A DNA stretch of 64,000 nucleotides from Ralstonia sp. 25mfcol4.1 (GTDB lineage: Bacteria; Pseudomonadota; Gammaproteobacteria; Burkholderiales; Burkholderiaceae): contig NZ_FNJO01000021.1 in the NCBI RefSeq assembly GCF_900104095.1, positions 1 through 64,000 on the forward strand, given 5' to 3'. The position numbers were made by a program, and so were the translations under genes. Shown piece after piece: positions 15,976 through 26,347 of the stretch. The stretch's first letter is position 1. Each line of letters opens with the position of its first letter. A model generated the notes under the pieces. That model ran no database searches, was not told where the DNA came from, and was given only the letters and a program-made list of their open reading frames with translations.

Positions 15976-16865
15976 AGATCACTTTTACTTTGCGCCCCTA
16001 CGTATTGCCCATTTTCCGTCCCCTCGTCGCAGCGGCCATGGCCGCCACGCTGGCGTTGTCCGGCTGCGCGGTGGGCCCAGACAAACCCCTGCCGCCCGAC
16101 ACCGCCGCCCGCCTGGCGCCGGTGCGCTTCCTGCTGACGTTGGACGATGGCCCGGACTCCGGCCCCTTTGGCGGGACGCCGCTGATCTTGCGCCAGTTCG
16201 CCGACAATCCGGTCACGCCGGGTGTCAAGGGCATCTTTTTCGTCCAGACTGAAAACCCGCGCCGGGGCGGTGGCCCGGAAGGCCGCGCGCAGATGCACGA
16301 AACCTGTGCACAGGGCCAGCTGATGGCCGTCCACAGCGGCATGGTGGGGGGCCATATTTCCCATACGAAGCTGGCGCCCGACGTCCTGGCGGCATCGCTG
16401 CGGCGCGGCCAGGCCGACATCGCGGCCCAGTGCGGACAGGCGCTCGCCGTGGTACGGCCGCCCAACTGGGCTTACAGTGCCAGCACGCAGGCCGTGTATG
16501 CCCAGGCGGGCCTGGGGATGCTCATGGCCGACGCCAGCGCGCGCGACGGCAAGATCTATGGCTGGACCATCAGCCTGCGCCGACGCCCGCACATGCGCCG
16601 CGAACTGGAAAACGTGGGCCAGGCGATGGTGGCCCACCGCCTGCCCGCCGTGGACGGCGTGACGCCAGTGATCGTGGCCTTCCACGACTCCAACGGCTTC
16701 ACGGCATCGCACATGACGGAATACCTGCGCATCCTGGTGGAAACCGCCCGCGACAACGGCTTGCCACTGGCAGACCCGCCGTTCTATACCGATACTCAGG
16801 CAGCCGCGCGTGCAGCACTGGCGCGCGCCGCCGCAGGCGTCTACGCACGCGAAAGCTGGCCCTGA
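15972..16865 (+). CDS. Polysaccharide deacetylase family lipoprotein
   Basis: About 297 residues. The N-terminus is a lipoprotein signal with lipobox LSGC (Cys after a helix LVAAAMAATLA). The NodB-type catalytic domain shows LTLDDGPDSG (metal-binding Asp), HSGMVGGHISH (the His pair) and RPPNWAY. Family members remove N- or O-acetyl groups from cell-surface polysaccharide or peptidoglycan; this one would sit in the periplasm on a membrane. The TTG at 15972 is the best start because it gives a basic N-terminus before the hydrophobic stretch and overlaps the preceding stop; ATG 16038 would leave too short a signal. The substrate is unknown. Confidence 0.8.
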   Translation: MKITFTLRPYVLPIFRPLVAAAMAATLALSGCAVGPDKPLPPDTAARLAPVRFLLTLDDGPDSGPFGGTPLILRQFADNPVTPGVKGIFFVQTENPRRGGGPEGRAQMHETCAQGQLMAVHSGMVGGHISHTKLAPDVLAASLRRGQADIAAQCGQALAVVRPPNWAYSASTQAVYAQAGLGMLMADASARDGKIYGWTISLRRRPHMRRELENVGQAMVAHRLPAVDGVTPVIVAFHDSNGFTASHMTEYLRILVETARDNGLPLADPPFYTDTQAAARAALARAAAGVYARESWP

Positions 16866-16960
16866 TTGCCCCGCTATGCCTTATGCGGCATGGGGAAATA
16901 CGCGCATATCGCGGAAGTGCTACGCTTGTCGGCCCGTGGTGCCGAACCAGGAGAAACACC

Positions 16961-19066
<2,106 letters not shown>

Positions 19067-19097
19067 GCTGCCCGGGGCCTGCGGGCCTGAAGGGAGC

Positions 19098-19125
19098 GCG
19101 GCGCGCCGGTCCGCTGGCGCGCCGC
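19098..19125 (+). terminator. Stem-loop after fusA
   Basis: GCGGCGCGCC (19098-19107), 8-nt loop, GGCGCGCCGC (19116-19125): a perfect 10-bp GC stem 31 nt after the stop. No T-tract follows, so it may stabilise the 3' end or help Rho rather than terminate alone. Confidence 0.45.
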
Positions 19126-19200
19126 CGATGTACCCCGGTTCGTCACATGACGGTGGCACGATAGGCCACCGGTCCCTCTTCGCAATGGAAGGAGCGCATC

Positions 19201-19452
19201 ATGATGGCATTTCTCGGTACGGTATTGGTTGGCCTGGTCGTGGGACTGATTGCGCGGGCGATCAAGCCCGGCGACGACAAGATGGGCTGGATCATGACCA
19301 TCGTCCTGGGCGTGCTGGGCGCGCTGCTGGCGGGCTATGTGGGTCGCGCGATGGGGTTCTACCGGGCAGGCGAGCCGGTAGGCTGGATCGCCTCGATCAT
19401 CGGCGCCATCGCCCTGCTATTTATTTACGACGCGGTCCGCCGCAAGCGCTAG
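19201..19452 (+). CDS. GlsB/YeaQ/YmgE family stress-response membrane protein
   Basis: An 83-residue protein of three hydrophobic helices with the family pattern of glycine-rich helices: GLVVGLIARAIKPGDDKMGW, then GVLGALLAGYVGR and a last helix IASIIGAIALLFIYD. These inner-membrane proteins are often induced by general stress or acid; their molecular role is unknown. The ribosome site GGAAGGAG is a few bases before the double ATG at 19201. Its last 36 bases overlap the 3' end of the convergent transglycosylase/transpeptidase gene. Confidence 0.88.
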   Translation: MMAFLGTVLVGLVVGLIARAIKPGDDKMGWIMTIVLGVLGALLAGYVGRAMGFYRAGEPVGWIASIIGAIALLFIYDAVRRKR

Positions 19453-22400
19453 GTTTGCCGGCGCCGGGTCCTCGGCGGCTGGCGCCAGCGAGGCTGTCGA
19501 GGGCTGGATCGCCATCAGGGTCGTGTCCTGGCAGCGCAGCAACGTGGCGTCGCTGCCCGGCGCGGCCATGGCCGTGATCTGCGGGGCCAGCGCCCGCAGC
19601 ACCCGCACCGCCAGCGCGCTGGTAAACGAGTAACGCGCCGCATACGGCTCGCGAACGTGCAGCGTCACCGTGCCGAAGTACCGATCGCCTACCAGGAAGA
19701 CGAACGTCGCCGAGCGGTTCACCGTGCGCGACGCGATCACGCGTCCACCCGGCCCGTAGGTCTGGAACACCTGCTCGCCCGTGCCGGTCTTGCCGGCAAC
19801 CAGCAGCGGCCCGCCTTGCGGCTGGCCCTTGCGGTTCAGCGGCACGAACGCGCCGTTGATCGACTTGGCCGTGCCCCGCTGCACCACGTCCAGCATCGAC
19901 TGCCGCACCAGCACTGCGATTTCAGGCGCAATCAGCGGCTTGCCCGGACTGGGCTGCAGGCTGTACGTGGTGGCGTACGGCGTGGCCGACGCAAAGGCGA
20001 ACATGCGCACCGTGGACGGCCGTGCATCCACGCCGTTGTTCAGGATGATGCCGGCCAGCTCGGCCAATGCCGAAGGCCGGTCGCCCGACGCACCGATCGA
20101 GGTGGCGTACGACGGCGTCAGCGTATCGAACGGATACCCCAGCCGCTGCCAGCGCCGGGCGATCTTCTCGAAGGCCTCGCGCTCCAGCAGCGTGCGGATG
20201 CGGCCATCCTGCCCCAGCTTGCTGCGCGTCTTGAACAGCCACACGTACACGGCCTGCCGCTCCTGCGCGCTCTGCTGCAGGACGTCCTTCAGCGGGGCGT
20301 CGGGATGCGTGCCCAGGTACTCGACCATCCACAGTTCCAGCGGATGGATCCGGGACAGGTAGCCGCGGTCGTTGAGGTTGAACTTGTCGTGGCCGTACTT
20401 GGCATAGAGCTTCTGCAGATCCTCGTCATCGAACTTCTGCTTGGGCATCCACTGCCGCAGCGTGCGCGCGAAGGTCTCGTAGTCCATGTTGGGCCGCGCG
20501 CTCAGCAACGCCACCGACAGCCGCACGGCGCCCAGATGCGGCGTGGGCTGCTTCACGCGGCTGAGCAGCACCTGCAGCCGCTCGTCGTTGGTCTTGCCAC
20601 GGTAACGCTGCCAGAAGTTGACCATGAAGGCGCTGCCTTCCTCGTCGGCAAAGCGTTCCAGGTAGGGGCGGCGGCCCGGGTCGTTGCGATCCTCGATCAG
20701 CGAGCCGGCCTCGGGATGCGCCAGGAACACCTCGTACCGCACGATATCGCGCATCATGCGGATGAACACGAGGTTGACCGAATGCTGGAACCCGATGCGC
20801 ACGGTCATCGGCCGCTCGCCTTCCCACTTCTCGAAATTGGTGAAGCTCTGCATGCCACCGCCTGTATAGAACGCCTCGCCGGGATTGCCCGAATACTTGC
20901 GTTCCATCGCGGCATCGAGCATGGCGGCCCGCTCGCGTTCGGCCGGCTTGGCCTTGATCAGGTAGTCGACGGCCCACCGTGTCAGCGCGTCCTGGCGCGG
21001 CACCTGCACCGCCTTCAGGTCGGCTACGCTCATGCCCGCGTAGCGGTCGTGCAGTTCGTTGATGACTTCGAGGTAAGTGACCAGCGTGCGCAACTTGGCG
21101 GTGGACCCCAGGTTCAGCCGCGCGCCGGCATTGATGTCGAACGGCTGGTCGACGTTGTCCGTCTGCACCCGCACGACGGCCGCGTTGCCGACGCGCTCGA
21201 ACAGGGTGAAGCTGGCCACGAGCCGCGACGGGTCGTCGCCTTCCTTGAGCAGGTTCTTGCCGTAGAGCCCCATCTCGCGGGCGCCATCCTTGGTACCCAC
21301 GCGCAGCAGCGTCTCGGTCACCTTGCGCTGTGCCTCGCGATTGACGGTGCTGTCCACGGTCAGGTCGAGCCGGTCGAGGTCGTAGCGGCTGTCCACATGC
21401 AGCATGTGCTGCACGTCGTTGCGTACCTGGTTGATCGCCTTGCGCGTGACCCAGGGGTCGGGCGCGGGCCGCTTCGGCGGCGCCGCCTTGTCCAGCGACT
21501 GCGCCAGCGCGGCGTCGCGCAGTTCCGGCGTGATGGCGTTGGCCGACGCCAGCAGGCGCAGGTAGCTGCCGGTCAGTGCATCCAGGTTGGTGTCGTCGCG
21601 CCTCAGGTGATATGACGGGCGCCGCTGCGAGATGATCAGCGACAGCACGCGCTTGTACACCTGGGCCGCGCGCGGCGACGGATTGCGCGGATCCATCTCG
21701 CGCAGCAGCTGGTTGGCTTCGGCGAAGTCTTCGCCATACCAGACGTACAGCGCGTCGCCGACGCCTTCGATTTCGCCATGACCCGACCGCGCCGACAGCG
21801 GCACCGTGTTGACGTAGTCGACCACGATATTCTCGCGCGCCCGCTGCGTGTCCGGCCCGTCGTGGTACGCACGCAGTGAAGCGGAGGTCATCTGCCGCAG
21901 CTTGTCGGCAATCGATTGGGTCTTGCCTTCGGGCGAATGACGGTATTTCTCGATCTGCGTGGCCAGCGTGCTGCCGCCGGGCTGGCGGTGGCTTCGATCG
22001 ACCAGGCGGATGCCCTGGTCCATGACCGCGCGCGAAAACCGGCGCCAGTCCAGCGCCGGATTCATCATGGGGTACTCGGGATTGAGCAGGTTCTGGTTTT
22101 CGACGAACAGCAGCGACGTGACCAGCACCTTCGGAATCGAATCGAAATTCTCGTACTGCCGCTGCGGATAGCGGTCGTACGACATCGTCAGGGCATTGCA
22201 GTCGCGGATCAGCAACCCGGCCTGGGTCTTTTCCCGGTACGGCGGGAAAATGCCCTGGTCCATCAGCCGGACCATGTCATATGACATGCGGGACTGCGAC
22301 GTCGTGACATAGCCTTCCCGAAGTAACCGTTCGCCGAATTCGCCAAGGCGTTCGTAGCCAAGACGCAGATCGTAGGGGCCGGAGTGCGGATAGCGGATGC

Positions 22401-22581
22401 TGTCGCTCGGGCCGGGCAAAACTTCGAAGGTCAATGACTTGCCCAGCCGGCTCATATAGCGAGCCTGCCATTGAGAGGTCTGAGCCTCGTTGGAGACGAG
22501 ACTCACGACAATGTACGCGCCGCCGCATACGGCGACTGCCATCCCTGCAAGGACCCAGCCACGACGTGACACGTTTCGCAT
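19417..22581 (-). CDS. Large bifunctional-type transglycosylase/transpeptidase (class A PBP-like)
   Basis: A 1054-residue protein with one N-terminal membrane helix (about 9-28). The GT51 glycosyltransferase region (about 150-300) has ENQNLLNPEYP and GGSTLATQIEKYRH. The transpeptidase region has LGSTAKLRT (SxxK, near residue 495), HSVNLVF (SxN, near residue 600) and AGKTGTGE (KTG, near residue 925). It would build and cross-link peptidoglycan in the periplasm. It is longer than typical PBP1 because of a long, partly helical insert of about 300 residues between the SxN and KTG motifs, which is unusual. The C-terminus extends past the catalytic domain. Its 3' end overlaps glsB by 36 nt. Confidence 0.85.
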   Translation of the reverse strand: MRNVSRRGWVLAGMAVAVCGGAYIVVSLVSNEAQTSQWQARYMSRLGKSLTFEVLPGPSDSIRYPHSGPYDLRLGYERLGEFGERLLREGYVTTSQSRMSYDMVRLMDQGIFPPYREKTQAGLLIRDCNALTMSYDRYPQRQYENFDSIPKVLVTSLLFVENQNLLNPEYPMMNPALDWRRFSRAVMDQGIRLVDRSHRQPGGSTLATQIEKYRHSPEGKTQSIADKLRQMTSASLRAYHDGPDTQRARENIVVDYVNTVPLSARSGHGEIEGVGDALYVWYGEDFAEANQLLREMDPRNPSPRAAQVYKRVLSLIISQRRPSYHLRRDDTNLDALTGSYLRLLASANAITPELRDAALAQSLDKAAPPKRPAPDPWVTRKAINQVRNDVQHMLHVDSRYDLDRLDLTVDSTVNREAQRKVTETLLRVGTKDGAREMGLYGKNLLKEGDDPSRLVASFTLFERVGNAAVVRVQTDNVDQPFDINAGARLNLGSTAKLRTLVTYLEVINELHDRYAGMSVADLKAVQVPRQDALTRWAVDYLIKAKPAERERAAMLDAAMERKYSGNPGEAFYTGGGMQSFTNFEKWEGERPMTVRIGFQHSVNLVFIRMMRDIVRYEVFLAHPEAGSLIEDRNDPGRRPYLERFADEEGSAFMVNFWQRYRGKTNDERLQVLLSRVKQPTPHLGAVRLSVALLSARPNMDYETFARTLRQWMPKQKFDDEDLQKLYAKYGHDKFNLNDRGYLSRIHPLELWMVEYLGTHPDAPLKDVLQQSAQERQAVYVWLFKTRSKLGQDGRIRTLLEREAFEKIARRWQRLGYPFDTLTPSYATSIGASGDRPSALAELAGIILNNGVDARPSTVRMFAFASATPYATTYSLQPSPGKPLIAPEIAVLVRQSMLDVVQRGTAKSINGAFVPLNRKGQPQGGPLLVAGKTGTGEQVFQTYGPGGRVIASRTVNRSATFVFLVGDRYFGTVTLHVREPYAARYSFTSALAVRVLRALAPQITAMAAPGSDATLLRCQDTTLMAIQPSTASLAPAAEDPAPANLALAADRVVNK

Positions 22582-22838
22582 CCGGTTGCGCCGGGCCTAC
22601 CGTTTCGGCAGGCATCGCCGGCTCAAAGCCTGCGCCACATGACCTTCATTCGAAAGCCACCGCGTGTATTTATATTACGCGGATCGCTGCGGAATGTGCG
22701 ACGGAAGTTGGCAACCGCACGTATTCAAACGCACCGGCGTGCGCGGCGCGCAACAGGCAGCTTGGGCATCACACCCCTGTGTATTCCGGGAGGGCAATGC
22801 CGGCTGCCGTTGTCATTTTTACGCCATGACGGGCGAGT
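22582..22838. other. Intergenic region with short inverted repeat
   Basis: This lies between the transglycosylase start and the 3' end of the aldo/keto reductase. CCGCGT (22660-22665) and ACGCGG (22677-22682) flank an A+T-rich core that could supply the -10 of the transglycosylase promoter. No gene is supported. Confidence 0.35.
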
Positions 22839-23864
22839 TCAGGCTGCTGTGACGGGGCGTCCGCCGAACGGATAGTTCGGGTCGTTGTAGCCATGGGTGG
22901 ATGCATGGCCACGCGGAACGAGGTCGTCGACCAAGGCCTCTTCCTGCGCCGAGATGACCGCGCCCACCGCACCAAAATAGTCCTCGAACTGTGCCAGCGT
23001 ACGCGGGCCGGCGATGACCGAGCTGATGATCGGATTGGCCAGCACCCAGGCGGTGGCGAACTGGCCCGGCGTGAGCCCGCGGGCTTCGGCATGCGCCTTC
23101 AGCGTCTGGGCGATGACCAGCGACTCTTCGCGGAATTCGGTTTCCATCATGCGGCGGTCGGCGCGGCCGGCGCGCGAGTCCGCCTGCGGCGCCTGGCCCG
23201 GCAGGTACTTGCCGGTCAGCACGCCTCGCGCGATCGGGCTGTAGGGCACCACGCCCAGGCCGAAATGCTGGCACGCCGGCAGGATTTCCACCTCGGGCAT
23301 GCGGTTCAGCAGGTTGTAGTACGGCTGGCATGCCACCGGACGCGGTACGCCCAGTTTGTCGCACAGCGCGGCGATCTCGGCAATCCGCCATCCGCGGAAG
23401 TTCGACACGGCCCAGTAGCGGATCTTGCCGGCGCGGATCAGGTCGCCCATCGCGCGTACCGGCTCTTCCAGGTTGGCACCGGCGAAGTCGCGATGCAGGT
23501 AGAGGATGTCGATGAAGTCCGTATCCAGCCGGCGCAGGCTGTCTTCCACCTCGCGCAGGATCCAGCTGCGCGAGTAATTCTGCTGGTTCGGCCCGCTGCC
23601 CATCGGGTTGCCGAGCTTGGTCGCCAGCACCCAGTCGTGCCGCTGCCCTTGCAGCAGACGACCTACCATTGATTCGGACGCGCCCTTGGTGTACACGTCG
23701 GCCGTATCGATGAAGTTGACGCCGTGCGCGCGGGCGCTGGCGACGATGCGTCCCGCCTCGGCTTCATCGGTCTGGTCGCCGAACATCATCGTGCCAAGGC
23801 ACAGGGTGGATACGTTCAGGTTGCTGGCGCCCAGGCGGCGGTACTGCATGGTGAAATCTGGCAT
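22839..23864 (-). CDS. Aldo/keto reductase
   Basis: A 341-residue NADPH-dependent aldo/keto reductase with the TIM-barrel fold. The catalytic Asp53 and Tyr58 are in FIDTADVYTKGASE, the Lys follows in VLATKLGNPMG, and the His in ILYLHRDF. The cofactor segment VIAGPRTLAQFEDYFGA is near the C-terminus. Members reduce aldehydes and ketones or act on sugars; the substrate is not predictable. The closest type is the YajO/Tas or auxin-induced-like group. Its start is at 23864. A LysR-type regulator gene lies 123 nt upstream on the same strand and may or may not control it. Confidence 0.88.
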   Translation of the reverse strand: MPDFTMQYRRLGASNLNVSTLCLGTMMFGDQTDEAEAGRIVASARAHGVNFIDTADVYTKGASESMVGRLLQGQRHDWVLATKLGNPMGSGPNQQNYSRSWILREVEDSLRRLDTDFIDILYLHRDFAGANLEEPVRAMGDLIRAGKIRYWAVSNFRGWRIAEIAALCDKLGVPRPVACQPYYNLLNRMPEVEILPACQHFGLGVVPYSPIARGVLTGKYLPGQAPQADSRAGRADRRMMETEFREESLVIAQTLKAHAEARGLTPGQFATAWVLANPIISSVIAGPRTLAQFEDYFGAVGAVISAQEEALVDDLVPRGHASTHGYNDPNYPFGGRPVTAA

Positions 23865-23987
23865 GACGAGGTTCCCCGATTAGCGAAGCCGAAGCAGAAA
23901 AGGCAAGCGGCCCTGATATCCATCCGGGCCGGCATCGCGCATTGTGCCGCGTTGCGGCGCAGCTTGCAGGGCGGGCTCGCATTTCCG

Positions 23988-24902
23988 CTATGTATCGGCC
24001 GGGGCGAAACCAGGCAGCGCCGGCAGGCGCTCGGCCAGGAACGCCAGCAGGGCACGCGTGCGGGCCGGCTGGTATCGGCGCGACGGATAGACCAGGAACG
24101 CCTCCTGCGGCAGGCCATGCCAGCCTGGCAGCACGGGCACCAGGTCGCCACGGTCCAGCAGGTCCTGCACCAGCCAGGCCGGCGTCAGGCCCAGCCCTGC
24201 GCCGGCCAGAAAGCTCTCGCGCATCGCCAGCGAGTTGTTGACGCGATAGCGGCAGATCGCCTCGACACTGGCGGTACGGCCACGTGCATCGGTCAGCACG
24301 ATCTCTTCGCCAGCCGCCAGCCACGTGAAGCGCAGTAACCGATGGTCGATCAGGTCGGCCGGCTGCCGCAGCGGCGGATGACGGGCCAGATAGCCGGGCG
24401 CGGCCACAAGCATGCGTGGCGATACGGCGATGCGACGCGCCACCACGTTGGGCGGCAGCGACGCGCCCAGACGCAGCGCCACATCGACGCCGGCCTCCAC
24501 CAGATCGACAAAGCGGTCGTCGAACCGCAGATCGATATCGACATCCGGAAAGGCCTGCAGGAATTCGAGCACCAGCGCGTTCAGCCGCAGCACCCCCAGG
24601 CTGACCGGCGCGCTGACGATGATCCGGCCGGATGGATGGTTGGCCAGCCCGCGCGCCTCGCCCACGGCTTCGCCATAGGCATCGAGCACGGTCAGCGCCT
24701 GCGCGTAGAACCGGCGGCCCGCTTCGGTGGCCGTCAGCCGCGTGGTCGTGCGTTCCATCAGCCGGACGCCGAGGTCCGACTCCAGCGCGGCCAAGGTCTT
24801 GCTGACGGTGGGTTGCGACGTGCCGATTTCACGCGCCACCGCCGACAGGCTGCCCAGTTCCATCGCCCGGGCGAAGACTCGCATTGCCTTGAGGGTATCC
24901 AT
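23988..24902 (-). CDS. LysR family transcriptional regulator
   Basis: A 304-residue regulator. The N-terminal HTH (about 1-60; LSAVAREIGTSQPTVSKTLAALE) is followed by the effector-binding domain (from about 90). The start was placed at ATG 24902 (MDTLKAMRVFARAME), the canonical LysR N-terminus; the frame is open 15 codons further. It belongs to the DhcR/YafC-like group. It is divergent from the SGNH hydrolase gene, and the 106-bp gap holds a TGGCAT-N7-ATGCCA palindrome that is probably its binding site. The likely targets are itself and the hydrolase. Confidence 0.9.
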   Translation of the reverse strand: MDTLKAMRVFARAMELGSLSAVAREIGTSQPTVSKTLAALESDLGVRLMERTTTRLTATEAGRRFYAQALTVLDAYGEAVGEARGLANHPSGRIIVSAPVSLGVLRLNALVLEFLQAFPDVDIDLRFDDRFVDLVEAGVDVALRLGASLPPNVVARRIAVSPRMLVAAPGYLARHPPLRQPADLIDHRLLRFTWLAAGEEIVLTDARGRTASVEAICRYRVNNSLAMRESFLAGAGLGLTPAWLVQDLLDRGDLVPVLPGWHGLPQEAFLVYPSRRYQPARTRALLAFLAERLPALPGFAPADT

Positions 24903-24919
24903 GGCAGCCCATTCTCTAT

Positions 24920-24973
24920 TGGCATGAGTGATATGCCATTCTGCCACCTACCTGCAAGTATCGGAATGAGTGA
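24920..24973. promoter_or_regulatory. Probable LysR operator between divergent genes
   Basis: Perfect inverted repeat TGGCAT (24920-24925) and ATGCCA (24933-24938), and a direct repeat ATGAGTGA at 24924-24931 and 24966-24973 (42 bp apart, four helical turns). This is the usual shape of a LysR recognition plus activation site. The assignment is by position. Confidence 0.55.
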
Positions 24974-25008
24974 CATTGGGATCCTCTTTACGACTTCAGG
25001 AGTCTCCG

Positions 25009-26274
25009 ATGTTCTCAACGTCATGGATGCGCGCGATGGCGATGTCCGGCAGCCTGCTTTCCGGTGCCGGAATTGCCGGACAGGCCTCGCCCGACGCCGC
25101 CCCCGCCGCCAACTTGACCACCAGCTGGGCCACGACATGGGTCGCCAGCCAGCAGCCGGTCTGGGCCCCGGGCGCCCAGCCGCTGCCCACTGGATTGCCC
25201 GAACCGATCCACGACGCCACAGTCGTGCAGCGCGTGCGCATCAGCGCGGGCGGCCGACGCGTGCGACTGGTGCTGTCGAACCGGTATGGCCGGCAGGCCG
25301 TCCACATCGAAGCGGCGGGCATGCAGGGCAAGGCGGCCCATCTCGGGCGCCCGGTCACATTTGCCGGCCATGCCGCGGTGGCCGTGCCGGCCGGCGGTAC
25401 CGTGACGAGCGATCCAGTGGACCTCGACGTGCCGGCGCTCGATACCCTGGCCGTGGGCCTCTACCTGCCCCGGCCCACGACGTTGGCATCGTTCCATTGG
25501 GATGGCCGACAGACGGCATACATCGTGCCCGGCAATCAGGTCGATCGGGCCGGCCAGCCGGCGACGCGCGAGGCACGCACGTTCCAGGCACGCATCCTCC
25601 TGGCGGCCATCGAAGTCGAAACGCCGGCGCCCTATCCGACCGTCGTGGCCATCGGCGATTCCATCACCGAAGGCAATGGTGCGACACCCGATGCCGATCG
25701 CCGCTGGCCCGACCAGTTGGCAACCCGGCTGGCGCACCAGCGCACCGCCGTGCTCAATGCCGGCATTTCGGGCGGGCAGTTGCTGCGCGACGGCATGGGC
25801 GAATCGGGCCTCGGACGCTTCGGTCATGACGTGCTGGCTGTGCCGCACGTACGCAGCGTGGTCGTGGCCCTGGGCATCAACGACATCGCCTGGCCCGGCT
25901 CGACGTTCGCACCGGACCGCAAGCTGCCGACCGTGGACGAACTTGCCGGCGGATATCGCAAGCTGGTCGCGCAGGCCCGCGCCAGCGGCGTGCGCGTGAT
26001 CGGCGCCACCATCACGCCCTTTGCGGGTGCGCTCGATGGCAGCCCGATCCACGGTTATTCCTCGCCGGAGAAAGAGGCCCTGCGGCAGCGGGTGAATCAC
26101 TGGATCCGCACCAGCGGCACGTTCGACGCGGTAGCCGATTTCGACGCCGCCGTGCGCGATCCGGCCCACCCCGAACGCCTGCTGCCGGCCTTCGACAGCG
26201 GTGACCACCTGCACCCGGGCGACCAGGGTTACGCGGCCATGGCGGCAGCCATCGATACCGCGCAACTGTTCTGA
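25009..26274 (+). CDS. Exported SGNH/GDSL-family hydrolase
   Basis: A 421-residue protein. A signal-like N-terminus (MRAMAMSGSLLSGAGIAG) is followed by a beta-rich domain (about 35-200) and the SGNH esterase domain. Ser218 lies in AIGDSITEGNG (block I), a GIND sequence (block III) near residue 288, and DHLHPGDQGY (block V) holds the catalytic Asp and His near the end. Such enzymes deacetylate or de-esterify carbohydrates and lipids outside the cytoplasm. The ATG at 25009 has a clear AGGAG ribosome site 6 nt upstream, which decides the start. It is divergent from a LysR gene and ends at a bidirectional terminator. Confidence 0.85.
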   Translation: MFSTSWMRAMAMSGSLLSGAGIAGQASPDAAPAANLTTSWATTWVASQQPVWAPGAQPLPTGLPEPIHDATVVQRVRISAGGRRVRLVLSNRYGRQAVHIEAAGMQGKAAHLGRPVTFAGHAAVAVPAGGTVTSDPVDLDVPALDTLAVGLYLPRPTTLASFHWDGRQTAYIVPGNQVDRAGQPATREARTFQARILLAAIEVETPAPYPTVVAIGDSITEGNGATPDADRRWPDQLATRLAHQRTAVLNAGISGGQLLRDGMGESGLGRFGHDVLAVPHVRSVVVALGINDIAWPGSTFAPDRKLPTVDELAGGYRKLVAQARASGVRVIGATITPFAGALDGSPIHGYSSPEKEALRQRVNHWIRTSGTFDAVADFDAAVRDPAHPERLLPAFDSGDHLHPGDQGYAAMAAAIDTAQLF

Positions 26275-26276
26275 GC

Positions 26277-26310
26277 CAAAAAAAAACCGGCACGATTGCT
26301 CGTGCCGGTT
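26277..26310 (-). terminator. Bidirectional terminator between SGNH hydrolase and argG
   Basis: AACCGGCACGA (26285-26295), loop TTGC, TCGTGCCGGTT (26300-26310): a perfect 11-bp stem. The A-run on its left gives a strong T-tract for argG on the minus strand; on the plus side only CTTGGTTT follows. Confidence 0.85.
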
Positions 26311-26347
26311 CTTGGTTTCAGCGTGCCGTCGCGGCCGCTGCGGCGGC

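Noticed and set aside
19657..21615. 652-codon open frame antisense to the transglycosylase gene
   Set aside because: Antisense artefact; no domain or ribosome site.
22664..22852. 62-codon ORF with four cysteines between the transglycosylase and reductase genes
   Set aside because: No ribosome site, overlaps the likely promoter of the transglycosylase and runs into the reductase 3' end; too weak to call.
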